Of a DNA stretch of 52,969 bases, positions 15,700 to 24,566 are shown one piece after another (positions within the stretch are counted from its first letter, which is position 1; every line of letters starts with the position of its first letter). The translations under genes were made by a program, and so were the position numbers. The stretch comes from Oscillospiraceae bacterium. GTDB lineage: Bacteria > Bacillota > Clostridia > Oscillospirales > Oscillospiraceae. The notes under the pieces were generated by a model. It searched no databases, was not told the DNA's origin, and saw nothing but the letters and a program-made list of their open reading frames with translations. The stretch is from positions 1-52,969 of the forward strand of contig JAGBEA010000015.1 in the NCBI GenBank assembly GCA_017937195.1, in the 5' to 3' direction.

Positions 15700-17004
15700 A
15701 TGAGTACTGTGATCACTTCCATCGACCGCCGCAGTCCGGCGGACAGAGCCGGTATCAAGGTCGGCGAAAAACTGCTTACCATCAACGGTCACCAGATCGT
15801 CGATGTGCTGGACTACCGCTTCTACGGCTATGACGCCAAAAGCGTCGTGACGCTGCAGCGCCCTGACGGCTCCGTGCGTGAGCTTGCCATCGGCAAAGAG
15901 GACGGCGAGGATCTGGGACTCAATTTCGATACCTATCTGATGGATGAGATGCGTCCCTGCTCCAACCACTGCATTTTCTGCTTTGTGGATCAGATGCCGC
16001 CCAATATGCGCCAGAGTCTTTACTTCAAGGATGACGATGCGCGTTTGAGCTTCCTGCTGGGCAACTATATCACGCTGACCAACATCTCCCCCCGCGAGGC
16101 ACAGCGGATCATGGATCTGCACATCAGTCCCATCAATGTTTCCGTACACGCCACCGATCCGCAGCTGCACTGCACCATGCTGGGCAACAAGGACGCGCGG
16201 CAGAGTCTGGAATATATGCGCCAGTTCGGCAAGGCCGGCATCGTGATGAACGGACAGATCGTGGTCTGCCCCGGTTGGAATGACGGCGATCAGCTGCGCC
16301 GCACCATGTCTGATCTGATGGAGATGGGCTTTGCCAGCTGTTCCGTTGTGCCGGTGGGTCTGACCAAGTACCGTAAGGGCTTGGCAAAGCTCCGCCCCGT
16401 GGATAAGGAAACCGCACGGGACATCATCGCCATTGCCGAGGAATATGGGCAGAAGTGCCTTGAAAAGTTCGGCACGCGCCTTTTCTTCTGCGCCGATGAG
16501 CTGTTTTTGAAGGCGGAGCTTCCCCTCCCCGAGGAGGATTACTACGAAGGCTACCGCCAGCTGGAAAACGGCGTCGGTATGCTGCGCTCCCTTGAGGGCG
16601 ACTTTATGGCGGCGCTGGACAGCGAGATGCTGCCCGACTCCCCCACCCCCTTCACCATTGCCACCGGCGTGGCTGCCGCGCCCCATCTGCGAATGCTGTT
16701 GGAGCGGGCGCAGGAGCACTTCCCCGGTCTGCAGGGTCAGGTGATCGCTGTGGAAAACGATTTCTTCGGTCACACTATCGATGTGGCAGGTCTGCTGACC
16801 GGTCAGGACATCGCCGCGCAGCTGAAGAACCGCGACATCGGCGGACGGGTACTGATCCCGCTGCATATGCTGCGCCACGGTGAGACCGTATTTTTGGACG
16901 ACTACACGGTGGAGCGCCTGAGCCAGGAACTGGGCGTGCCGGTGGAGGTTGTCGGCATCGACGGCGGCGACTTGGCCGACGCTATGTTTGAAGCTGTCTA
17001 TTAA
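15700..17004 (+). CDS. Radical-SAM-like DUF512 protein with N-terminal PDZ
   Basis: A 434-residue protein of a family conserved in Clostridia and cyanobacteria and often next to der. A PDZ-like peptide-binding segment (about 1-60) is followed by the motif C87-SNH-C91-IF-C94, the CX3CX2C set that binds the 4Fe-4S cluster of radical SAM enzymes. The C-terminal DUF512 region holds ENDFFGHTIDVAGLLTGQD and later DDYTVERL. The reaction is unknown. It is followed by der at 47 bp on the same strand, probably one operon, which hints at a role near ribosome assembly or membrane biogenesis, but this is inference. Confidence 0.9.
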   Translation: MSTVITSIDRRSPADRAGIKVGEKLLTINGHQIVDVLDYRFYGYDAKSVVTLQRPDGSVRELAIGKEDGEDLGLNFDTYLMDEMRPCSNHCIFCFVDQMPPNMRQSLYFKDDDARLSFLLGNYITLTNISPREAQRIMDLHISPINVSVHATDPQLHCTMLGNKDARQSLEYMRQFGKAGIVMNGQIVVCPGWNDGDQLRRTMSDLMEMGFASCSVVPVGLTKYRKGLAKLRPVDKETARDIIAIAEEYGQKCLEKFGTRLFFCADELFLKAELPLPEEDYYEGYRQLENGVGMLRSLEGDFMAALDSEMLPDSPTPFTIATGVAAAPHLRMLLERAQEHFPGLQGQVIAVENDFFGHTIDVAGLLTGQDIAAQLKNRDIGGRVLIPLHMLRHGETVFLDDYTVERLSQELGVPVEVVGIDGGDLADAMFEAVY

Positions 17005-17051
17005 TTTGCATTTTCCTGCCGCGCTTGCGGCGTTAAAGGAGGTAATACCCT

Positions 17052-18377
17052 ATGTCCAAACCTATTATCGCTATCGTGGGTCGCCCCAATGTGGGAAAAT
17101 CCATGCTGTTCAACAAGTTGGTGGGTAAGCGTCTGTCCATCGTGGAAGACACCCCCGGTGTCACCCGTGACCGCATCTACGGCGAGGCGGAGTGGAATGG
17201 CCGCAAGTTCACCGTCGTGGACACCGGCGGCATCGAGCCCAGCACCGACAATATGATCCTCGCCTTTATGCGCGAGCAGGCGCAGATCGCCATCGACAAC
17301 GCCACGGTGATCGTGTTTGTCACCGACATCAAGACCGGTATGACCGCTTCCGATCAGGAGGTTGCCTATATGCTGCAGCGCAGCGGCAAGCCCATCGTAC
17401 TGGCAGTGAACAAGATGGACTCCACCGGCACTGTGAACCCCGACTTCTACGAGTTTTACAATCTGGGTCTGGGCGATCCCATCGCCGTTTCCGCCGTGCA
17501 CGGTCACGGCACCGGCGACCTGCTGGATGAGTGCATGAAGTACTTCCCCGAAGAGGATGACGAGGACGAGGATGACGACGTCATTCAGGTCGCCATCATC
17601 GGCAAGCCCAACGTCGGTAAGTCCAGCCTCACCAACCGCATCCTCGGTCAGCAGCGCGTGATCGTCAGCAATGTGGCCGGCACCACCCGTGACGCCATCG
17701 ACTCCTACTTTGAAAACGAGACCGGCAAGTACAACTTCATCGATACCGCCGGTATGCGCAAGAAGTCCAAGGTGGACGACAATATTGAGAAGTACAGCGT
17801 GCTGCGCGCCACGATGGCCATCGAGCGCAGTGATGTGTGTCTTATCATGATCGACGCGCAGGACGGCGTGACCGAGCAGGACACCAAGGTGGCAGGTCTT
17901 GCCCACGAGGCAGGAAAGGCCTGCATCATCGTGGTGAACAAGTGGGATCTGGTGGAGAAGGACGGCAAGACTATGGATCGTATGCGTGAGGACATCCGCC
18001 GCGATCTGAGCTATATGACCTATGCCCCCATTCTGTTCATCTCCGCTATGACCGGTCAGCGCGTGCAGCGTCTGTTCGAGCTGATCAACTATGTGCACGA
18101 GCAGTCCTCTATCCGCATCACCACCGGCATGCTCAACAGCGTGCTGGCCGATGCGCAGACCCGTGTGCAGCCCCCCTCCGATAAGGGTCGCCGCCTGAAG
18201 ATCTACTATATGACGCAGGTGGGCATCCGCCCGCCCCACTTCGTGGCATTCTGCAACGAAAAGAAGCTGTTCCACTTCTCCTACCGCCGGTATCTGGAAA
18301 ACCAGATCCGCAGCGTGTTCGGTCTGGAGGGTACACCCGTGATTATGACGGTTCGCCAAAAGGGCGAGGAGGAATAA
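17052..18377 (+). CDS. der: Ribosome-associated GTPase Der (EngA)
   Basis: A 441-residue essential GTPase with two tandem G domains that helps mature the 50S subunit. The two P-loops are GRPNVGKS (10-17) and GKPNVGKS (about 184-191); DTGG and DTAG switch-II motifs, NKMD and NKWD base-recognition motifs are all present. A KH-like RNA-facing domain occupies the last 80 residues. An acidic linker (EEDDEDEDDD) joins the two G domains. AAAGGAGG lies upstream. plsY follows after 2 nt. Confidence 0.98.
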   Translation: MSKPIIAIVGRPNVGKSMLFNKLVGKRLSIVEDTPGVTRDRIYGEAEWNGRKFTVVDTGGIEPSTDNMILAFMREQAQIAIDNATVIVFVTDIKTGMTASDQEVAYMLQRSGKPIVLAVNKMDSTGTVNPDFYEFYNLGLGDPIAVSAVHGHGTGDLLDECMKYFPEEDDEDEDDDVIQVAIIGKPNVGKSSLTNRILGQQRVIVSNVAGTTRDAIDSYFENETGKYNFIDTAGMRKKSKVDDNIEKYSVLRATMAIERSDVCLIMIDAQDGVTEQDTKVAGLAHEAGKACIIVVNKWDLVEKDGKTMDRMREDIRRDLSYMTYAPILFISAMTGQRVQRLFELINYVHEQSSIRITTGMLNSVLADAQTRVQPPSDKGRRLKIYYMTQVGIRPPHFVAFCNEKKLFHFSYRRYLENQIRSVFGLEGTPVIMTVRQKGEEE

Positions 18378-18379
18378 CG

Positions 18380-19012
18380 ATGCCTTTGTATTTCTCTATT
18401 TTTGTGGCGATGCTGCTGTCCTACTTTTTGGGCTGCGGCAACGGTGCCATCCTTGTGTCCCACTTTGTGGTGCACGACGATGTGCGCTCCCACGGCAGCG
18501 GCAACGCAGGCCTGACCAACTTCTACCGTGTTTACGGCGCCAAGTATGCGCTGCTGGTGATCTTGTTTGATATGGGCAAAACCGTTGTTTCCACGCTGAT
18601 CGGCGGCTATATGTTCCTTTGTCTGTACGACGATTGGACGCTGGGCGTGCTGGTGGCAGGCCTTGGCTGTATTCTCGGTCACCTCTTCCCTGCCTTCTAT
18701 GGCTTTAAGGGCGGCAAGGGTATCCTCTCCGGCAGTATGCTGGTGATCATGCTGGATTGGCGTATGGCGCTGGTTGCCTGGGGTCTGTTTATGCTGCTGT
18801 GGCTGGCATCCCGCTATGTTTCGCTGGGTTCTATCGCCGCCGCAGCCAGTGTTCCCGTCTCCGCATTTTTCCTGTATGACCGTCCGGTCTATGTCATTAT
18901 GTGCTTCGTGCTGGCCGCGCTGGTGATCTGGAGTCACCGCAGCAACATCAAGCGTCTGCTGACCGGCACAGAAAGCAAGTTCAAGTGGCACAGCGGCACC
19001 GACCGCAAGTGA
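18380..19012 (+). CDS. plsY: Acyl-phosphate:glycerol-3-phosphate acyltransferase PlsY
   Basis: A 210-residue integral membrane enzyme making lysophosphatidic acid from acyl-phosphate and glycerol-3-phosphate, the first step of phospholipid synthesis. The three family motifs are visible: GSGNAGLTNFYR (about 39-50), a GHLFPAFYGFKGGKG block (about 101-115), and a third C-terminal loop. About five to seven transmembrane helices. It starts 2 nt after the der stop, so the two are translationally linked. The C-terminal tail is basic. Confidence 0.95.
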   Translation: MPLYFSIFVAMLLSYFLGCGNGAILVSHFVVHDDVRSHGSGNAGLTNFYRVYGAKYALLVILFDMGKTVVSTLIGGYMFLCLYDDWTLGVLVAGLGCILGHLFPAFYGFKGGKGILSGSMLVIMLDWRMALVAWGLFMLLWLASRYVSLGSIAAAASVPVSAFFLYDRPVYVIMCFVLAALVIWSHRSNIKRLLTGTESKFKWHSGTDRK

Positions 19013-19041
19013 TGCCCCATTCAGGTTAGGAGTAGTTCAGA

Positions 19042-19965
19042 ATGAAACGATTTATCGTACAAATTATGTTCCCCATCACCACCGCAATGATCTGGGGCAG
19101 TTCTTTTGTGATGCAGAGCAACAGCGCCGATGTCATCGAAGCTATGACCTTCAATGCTATGCGCAGTATAGTGGCGTTCTTTACGCTGCTGTTGCTGATC
19201 CCCATCTTCGCCCACTTCAACAAGGGTGAGAAGCCCGTGCTGAGCGTGGAGGAGAAGAAGAAAAACCGTAAGGTTCTGATCTGGGGCGGTTTCTGCTGCG
19301 GTACGGCGCTGGCATTGGCCTGCAACCTGCAGCAAATGGGTATGGTAGCCGGCGCTTCCGCCGGTAAGACCAGCTTTATCACCACACTGTATGTGGTGCT
19401 GGTTCCCATCTGCGGTCTTTTCCTGAAGAAAAAGATCCCCGCATCCGTCTGGGTCGGCGTGATGGTTGCCGTGGCAGGTCTTTACTGTCTGTGCATCAAG
19501 GAAGATTTCACCATCGTGTTCAGCGACTTCCTTGTTCTGCTGTGCGCCTTTGCTTATGCGCTTCAGATTCTGGTGATCGACCACTTCGCCCCCCACACCG
19601 ACGGCGTACAGCTCAGCTGTGTGCAGTTCTTCTTCACCGCCATCTGGTCGCTGATCGGTATGTTCATATTCGAGAACCCCAACTGGAGCGCCATTATGAG
19701 CTGTATGGGCGACATCCTCTATGTGGGCATCTTCTCCAGCGGTGTGGCCTACACCCTGCAGATTCTGGCACAGAAGGACTCCGCCAACCCCACGATGGTA
19801 TCGCTGCTGCTGAGCCTTGAATCCGTGTTCGGCGTACTGTCCGGCGCCATCTTCCTGCACGAGCGTATGACCGGCAAGGAATATCTGGGCTGTGTGCTGA
19901 TGCTGGTCGCCGTTGTGCTGGCGCAGCTCCCCTCTCCCAAGAAAAAGACCGCTGCCGCGGAATAA
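19042..19965 (+). CDS. DMT superfamily (EamA) permease
   Basis: A 307-residue membrane protein with two EamA repeats of five helices each, about ten transmembrane segments. The opening 'ITTAMIWGSSFVMQ' is the usual EamA first helix. Members export amino acids, nucleosides or other metabolites; the substrate is not readable. It follows plsY by 29 nt and is closed by a terminator, so it is likely the last gene of the DUF512-der-plsY unit. Confidence 0.88.
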   Translation: MKRFIVQIMFPITTAMIWGSSFVMQSNSADVIEAMTFNAMRSIVAFFTLLLLIPIFAHFNKGEKPVLSVEEKKKNRKVLIWGGFCCGTALALACNLQQMGMVAGASAGKTSFITTLYVVLVPICGLFLKKKIPASVWVGVMVAVAGLYCLCIKEDFTIVFSDFLVLLCAFAYALQILVIDHFAPHTDGVQLSCVQFFFTAIWSLIGMFIFENPNWSAIMSCMGDILYVGIFSSGVAYTLQILAQKDSANPTMVSLLLSLESVFGVLSGAIFLHERMTGKEYLGCVLMLVAVVLAQLPSPKKKTAAAE

Positions 19966-19979
19966 TTGAGAACAAAATA

Positions 19980-20011
19980 AAAAATCGCTGTCCATCCGGA
20001 CAGCGATTTTT
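19980..20011. terminator. Bidirectional terminator, DMT permease / PPTase
   Basis: Perfect 14-bp stem (19980-19993 with 19998-20011), loop ATCC, A tract before and T tract after, between two convergent genes. Confidence 0.9.
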
Positions 20012-20541
20012 TATTTCATCTTCTCACAGACACAGCAGATATAGCCTTGCGGCGCATCGGGATAGGCAAAGCGATACCCCGCTTCCTCCTCAATGCCCCG
20101 CAGCAAAGCCCCCAGGCTGTCTCCGCGGCACTTGGCCAGTGCCTCGCGCTTCGTCCACAGCCGGAAAAAGGCTTCATTGGACGCATCTCCAAGTGCTTTT
20201 TTCAGGCGGTTGGGCGCGGTGCGGATCTCCTCCACATCCACGCCGATGGGCTGCTGCGACACAGCACAAACTACCACATCACCACTATGGCTGACGCTGA
20301 AGCAGGCGCCATTCGTCACCGGCTTTCCGTTTCGGTCATAGCTGATCTGCACCTGCTCCGGCGTGATCTGCAGCGCAGCGGACAGCATCTGTCGCGCCAA
20401 AGCATCAGCGCACAGCGATTGCAGCCGCTTTTGGGGCGGCATACGGTCGATCCGCTGCCGTTTTTCCGGTGCCAGCCAGCTTTCCCACAGGGAAAGCTGC
20501 GCATCTGTCACCGTTTTCAAATTCAAAAAACGAATCTCCAT
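20011..20541 (-). CDS. 4'-phosphopantetheinyl transferase (Sfp-like, short)
   Basis: A 176-residue enzyme that would move phosphopantetheine from CoA onto a carrier-protein serine. The family motifs are in order: GKP (about 72), FSVSHSGDVVV (about 81-91), GVDVEEI (about 99-105, Mg2+ ligands) and WTKREALAK (about 129-137). It is clearly shorter than Sfp (about 224 residues), mostly at the C-terminus. It lies 3 nt after polC and has a weak ribosome site of its own, so it depends on the polC transcript. No carrier protein or synthase gene is nearby; it may serve the fatty-acid carrier protein in place of AcpS, which is inference. Confidence 0.85.
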   Translation of the reverse strand: MEIRFLNLKTVTDAQLSLWESWLAPEKRQRIDRMPPQKRLQSLCADALARQMLSAALQITPEQVQISYDRNGKPVTNGACFSVSHSGDVVVCAVSQQPIGVDVEEIRTAPNRLKKALGDASNEAFFRLWTKREALAKCRGDSLGALLRGIEEEAGYRFAYPDAPQGYICCVCEKMK

Positions 20542-20544
20542 AGC

Positions 20545-23500
20545 TTAAAAGAAGGTGATCTGGCTGGTGTCCGGCATTCCTGCCAGCGCGCCCAGTGCTT
20601 TGAGCTGCTCGATATGGGTCTTGGACAGCTTATTGCAGCACATAGAAAACTCCTCAATGGAGAGGAAATGCTTGCCCTTGCGCTGCTCCACCGTTGCCAG
20701 CGCAGCCGTTTCACCCAAACCGCGCACCGACACAAAGGGCGGCAGCAGACCGTTTTCCGTAATGAGGAACTTGGTAGCGTCGGATTTATAGATGTCGATG
20801 GTGTCAAAGTGGTAGCCACGCAGCAAGAATTCGTAGCACACCTCCAGCGTGACCATCAGGTTCTGCTCCACCGCGGTGGCTTCCTTGTTGTTCTCGATTT
20901 CGCGGATCTTGCGCTTGACCGAGTCGATGTCCTGGCAGCAGAACTCGGCATCGAACGCCTTGGCGCGGATGGAGAAGAAGGTTGCATAGAACGCCAGCGG
21001 ATAATGTACCTTGAACCACGCGATACGGAACGCCATCATTACGTATGCCACCGCGTGCGCCTTGGGGAACAGATAGCCGATCTTGGCAAGGGACTCAATG
21101 TACCAATCCGGCACATTGTGGGCGCGCATTGCCTCTTCCCAGCCCGGCTCAAAGCCGCCCTTCTTCACCTTACCCTTACGAACCGACTCCATAATCTTAA
21201 AAGACATCTTGGGGTCAAGTCCCATCTGGATGAGATAAAGCATAATATCGTCGCGGCAGCCCACCGTTTCCAGAACGGACGCCGTGCCGTTGACGATCAG
21301 ATCACGGGCATTGCCCAGCCACACATCCGTACCGTGGGAGAAGCCGGACAGACGCACCAAGGTGTTGAAATCCTTGGGCTGGGTGTCCATCAGCATACCG
21401 CGGGTAAAGCGGGTGTTGAACTCAGGGATTGCCACAGCGCCGGTGGGACCCAGCAGCTCGTCATTCTCAAAGCCCAGCACCTTGGAGGAGGTGAAGATAC
21501 TCATGGTATCAGGGTCATCCAGCGGGATGGTCTTGGGATCCACGCCCGTCAGATCCTGCAGCATCTTGATCATGGTGGGGTCATCGTGTCCCAGCATATC
21601 CAGCTTCAGCAGGTTATCCTCCATACAGTGGTATTCAAAATGGGTGGTCACCGTGTCGGCATCCTCCGCATCTGCCGGATGCTGCACAGCGGTGAAGTCC
21701 TCAACATCCATATCGTCGGGGACGACCACCAATCCGCCGGGGTGCTGACCGGTGGTGCGGCGCACACCCACACAGCCCTGCGTCAGGCGGTTGGTCTCGG
21801 CATTGCCGGCGGTGATGCCGCGCTCCTCCAGATACTTCTTCACGAAACCGAAGGCGGTCTTTTCCGCCAATGTACCGATGGTACCGGCGCGGAACACCTG
21901 CGTTTCGCCGAACATTTCGATGGCGTGACGATGGGCGCGCGCCTGATATTCACCGGAGAAGTTCAGGTCGATATCGGGCACCTTGCCGCCGCCGTAGCCA
22001 AGGAAAGTTTCAAAGGGGATATCAAAGCCGTCCTTGATATAGGGGGTCCCGCACTGGGGGCAGACCTTGTCGGGCATATCCGCGCCGCAGCCGTAGCTGC
22101 CGTCGGTGATAAACTCGTTGTGACGGCACTTGGGGCAGCGGTAGTGGGGCGGCAGCGAGTTGACCTCCGTAATGCCGGACATATACGCCACCAGCGACGA
22201 TCCCACCGAACCACGGGAGCCCACCAGATAGCCGTTTTCCAGACTGCGCTCCACCAGCTTCTGCGCCGACATATACACCACATCGTACTTGCCCAGAATG
22301 CCGCCCAGCTCCACGTTCAGACGGTCCACAATCAGCGCCGGCGGCTCATCGCCGTACAGCTCGTGACACTTGTTCCACACCTTGTCGTGCAGCTCCTGCT
22401 CGGAGTTGCCAAGGCGCGGCGAGAACAGCTGACCGGGCGGCAGCAGTTCGATCTCTTCCACCATATCCGCGATGCGGCGGGGATTGTCCACCACCACCTC
22501 GTGCGCCTTCTCCTCGCCCAGATAGGCGAATTCCTTCAGCATCTCATCGGTAGTTTTAAAGTAGATGGGCAGACTTTCGTCCGCGTCCGGCATCTTCTTA
22601 CTGGCCAGCAGCACATGGCGGTAGATCTCATCCTCCGGCTCCTGGAAGTGAACGTCACCGGTAGCGCAAACCGGCTTGCCCAGTTCCTCACCCAAGCGGA
22701 CGATAACGCGGTTAAACTCCCGCAGTTCCTCCTCCGACTGCACATCGCCTTTGCGCAGCATAAACAGGTTGTTGCACAGAGGCTGAATCTCCAGATAGTC
22801 GTAGAACGAGGCGATGCGCTTGAGTTCCTCCCAATCCTTATGGTCGGTGATAGCGCGGAACAGTTCGCCCGCCTCGCAGGCAGAGCCGATGATCAAGCCC
22901 TCGCGGTGTTCCACCAGCTCTGACTTGGGGATAATGGGATAGCGCTTGAAATATTTCAGATTCGAGGCAGAAATCAGCTGATAGAGGTTTTTCAGACCCA
23001 ATTTATTCTTGGCAAGCAGGATGATATGCTTGGGTCTGCGGTTGGTTTTCGTTCCCTTGGGCCGCAGCTTCAGCATCTCCTCATTGATCTGCTGCAGACG
23101 GTCAATCCCCAGTTCCTTCTCCATCTTCTCATAGAAGGGGATCAGCATATATGCCACCATTGCCGCGTCATCGGATGCGCGGTGATGGTTGAAAGCAGGC
23201 AGATCCAGATGCTCCGCCACAATGTCCAGTTTGTGCTTGCTCAGCTGCGGCAGCAGGTTCTGGGCAAGGATCAGCGTATCCACATAGGTAGGTTCAAAGT
23301 CCAGTCCCACCTTGCGGCAGCCGGCACGGATAAAGCCGATATCGAACTCGGCATTATGGGCAGCCAGCGGTCGGTTACCCACAAAGTCCAGAAACGCAGT
23401 CAGCGCTTCCTTCAGCTGCGGCGCATCCGCCAGCATCGCATCGGTGATACCGGTCAAACCGATGATCTCCGGTGTCAAACGGCGGTTGGGGTTGACAAAG

Positions 23501-24498
23501 GTCTGGAAACGCTCCGTCACCTCGCCATTTTTCAGTACCACCGCGCCGATTTCGGTGATCGCCTCGCGATCCACCTTCAAGCCGGTGGTTTCAATATCGA
23601 AGCAGACGATCTCATCGCTGAAGGCACAGTCCTTCTGTCCGTGCACAACGATACGGTCGTCCAGATTGTTCACATAGTAGCCCTCTACGCCGTAGAGAAT
23701 TTTGATCTTACCCTTGGCGGTATGCCATGCATCCGGGAAGGACTGCGCCACGCCGTGATCGGTGATGGCAATAGCAGGATGCCCCCAAGCGATCGCCTGC
23801 TTGATGACAGAGGCGGTATCGGTCAAGGCGTCCATATTGGACATACGGGTATGCAGGTGCAGCTCCACACGCTTGCGCGGCGCCGTATCCTGCCGCGCCT
23901 GATGGGGGATCTTCATAATATGATAGGGGTTGATCTGAATATCCTTGCCGTCGCGGGTCAGCTCCACCAAGCCCTGCACCCGCAGCCACACACCCTTGGC
24001 AACGCCCTTCTGCGCGCCGGACAGCTCCTCCAGCTTGCCATACTTTCGCACGGTGACTGAGCTGTGCTCGTCCGTCATATCGAAGGTCAGACACCACTTG
24101 CCGGGCATTCTGGTCTCATAGCACTCGCAGGCGAAAACGCGGCCTTCCACCACGGCAACACCCATCTTGGGGTTCAGCCCCTCCATAGAAATCGCCTTGG
24201 CACGGATGGGCTTGCCCATCAGCACCTCGTTGTCACCGCCCTTGCCGCCCTTCTGCGCGGAGAGAACATGCACAATCACGCGGACGTGGTGCAGCTTGTA
24301 TTCCTGCTGCAGCAGCTGGCTGAGAGCAGATTGCGCCGCCTCCGGAATCTCTTCAGGAGACTCCATCTCCAGCTCCATCGTCCGCGCTTCGCGGTCCAGT
24401 GCGCCGCCGATGATCTGCACATCGTGCAGCAACAGACGCAGGTCGCGAGGCGGCACAAAATTTTCAAAAAAGTCAAAAAATGGCGTCTTTTCTGCCAT
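20545..24498 (-). CDS. polC: DNA polymerase III alpha subunit, PolC type
   Basis: A 1317-residue replicative polymerase of low-GC Gram-positives. Order: N-terminal domain, OB fold (about 90-200), first part of the PHP domain (RVELHLHTRMS, then AIAITDHG), an inserted DEDD 3'-5' exonuclease (CFDIETTG, later HNAEFDIGF and HRASDDA), second PHP part, a four-Cys zinc site (CPKCR ... CPQCG) and the polymerase palm with the catalytic PDIDLNFSGEYQ. Bacillus PolC is about 1437 residues; the shortfall is mainly at the N-terminus, where a large tau-binding domain is reduced. Start at 24498: an upstream ATG at 24510 abuts the AAAGGA site directly and cannot use it. Confidence 0.97.
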   Translation of the reverse strand: MAEKTPFFDFFENFVPPRDLRLLLHDVQIIGGALDREARTMELEMESPEEIPEAAQSALSQLLQQEYKLHHVRVIVHVLSAQKGGKGGDNEVLMGKPIRAKAISMEGLNPKMGVAVVEGRVFACECYETRMPGKWCLTFDMTDEHSSVTVRKYGKLEELSGAQKGVAKGVWLRVQGLVELTRDGKDIQINPYHIMKIPHQARQDTAPRKRVELHLHTRMSNMDALTDTASVIKQAIAWGHPAIAITDHGVAQSFPDAWHTAKGKIKILYGVEGYYVNNLDDRIVVHGQKDCAFSDEIVCFDIETTGLKVDREAITEIGAVVLKNGEVTERFQTFVNPNRRLTPEIIGLTGITDAMLADAPQLKEALTAFLDFVGNRPLAAHNAEFDIGFIRAGCRKVGLDFEPTYVDTLILAQNLLPQLSKHKLDIVAEHLDLPAFNHHRASDDAAMVAYMLIPFYEKMEKELGIDRLQQINEEMLKLRPKGTKTNRRPKHIILLAKNKLGLKNLYQLISASNLKYFKRYPIIPKSELVEHREGLIIGSACEAGELFRAITDHKDWEELKRIASFYDYLEIQPLCNNLFMLRKGDVQSEEELREFNRVIVRLGEELGKPVCATGDVHFQEPEDEIYRHVLLASKKMPDADESLPIYFKTTDEMLKEFAYLGEEKAHEVVVDNPRRIADMVEEIELLPPGQLFSPRLGNSEQELHDKVWNKCHELYGDEPPALIVDRLNVELGGILGKYDVVYMSAQKLVERSLENGYLVGSRGSVGSSLVAYMSGITEVNSLPPHYRCPKCRHNEFITDGSYGCGADMPDKVCPQCGTPYIKDGFDIPFETFLGYGGGKVPDIDLNFSGEYQARAHRHAIEMFGETQVFRAGTIGTLAEKTAFGFVKKYLEERGITAGNAETNRLTQGCVGVRRTTGQHPGGLVVVPDDMDVEDFTAVQHPADAEDADTVTTHFEYHCMEDNLLKLDMLGHDDPTMIKMLQDLTGVDPKTIPLDDPDTMSIFTSSKVLGFENDELLGPTGAVAIPEFNTRFTRGMLMDTQPKDFNTLVRLSGFSHGTDVWLGNARDLIVNGTASVLETVGCRDDIMLYLIQMGLDPKMSFKIMESVRKGKVKKGGFEPGWEEAMRAHNVPDWYIESLAKIGYLFPKAHAVAYVMMAFRIAWFKVHYPLAFYATFFSIRAKAFDAEFCCQDIDSVKRKIREIENNKEATAVEQNLMVTLEVCYEFLLRGYHFDTIDIYKSDATKFLITENGLLPPFVSVRGLGETAALATVEQRKGKHFLSIEEFSMCCNKLSKTHIEQLKALGALAGMPDTSQITFF

Positions 24499-24531
24499 TG
24501 AGATGACCATTCCTTTCCAAATAGTAACGAT

Positions 24532-24559
24532 AGATTCGCCGCCATAAGGCGGCGAATCT
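24532..24559 (-). other. 12-bp intercistronic hairpin between ispG and polC
   Basis: Perfect inverted repeat (24532-24543 with 24548-24559, loop ATAA) in the 68-bp ispG-polC gap. No T run follows on the minus strand, so it is more likely an mRNA processing or partial attenuation element than a full terminator. Confidence 0.5.
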
Positions 24560-24566
24560 GCTTGGT

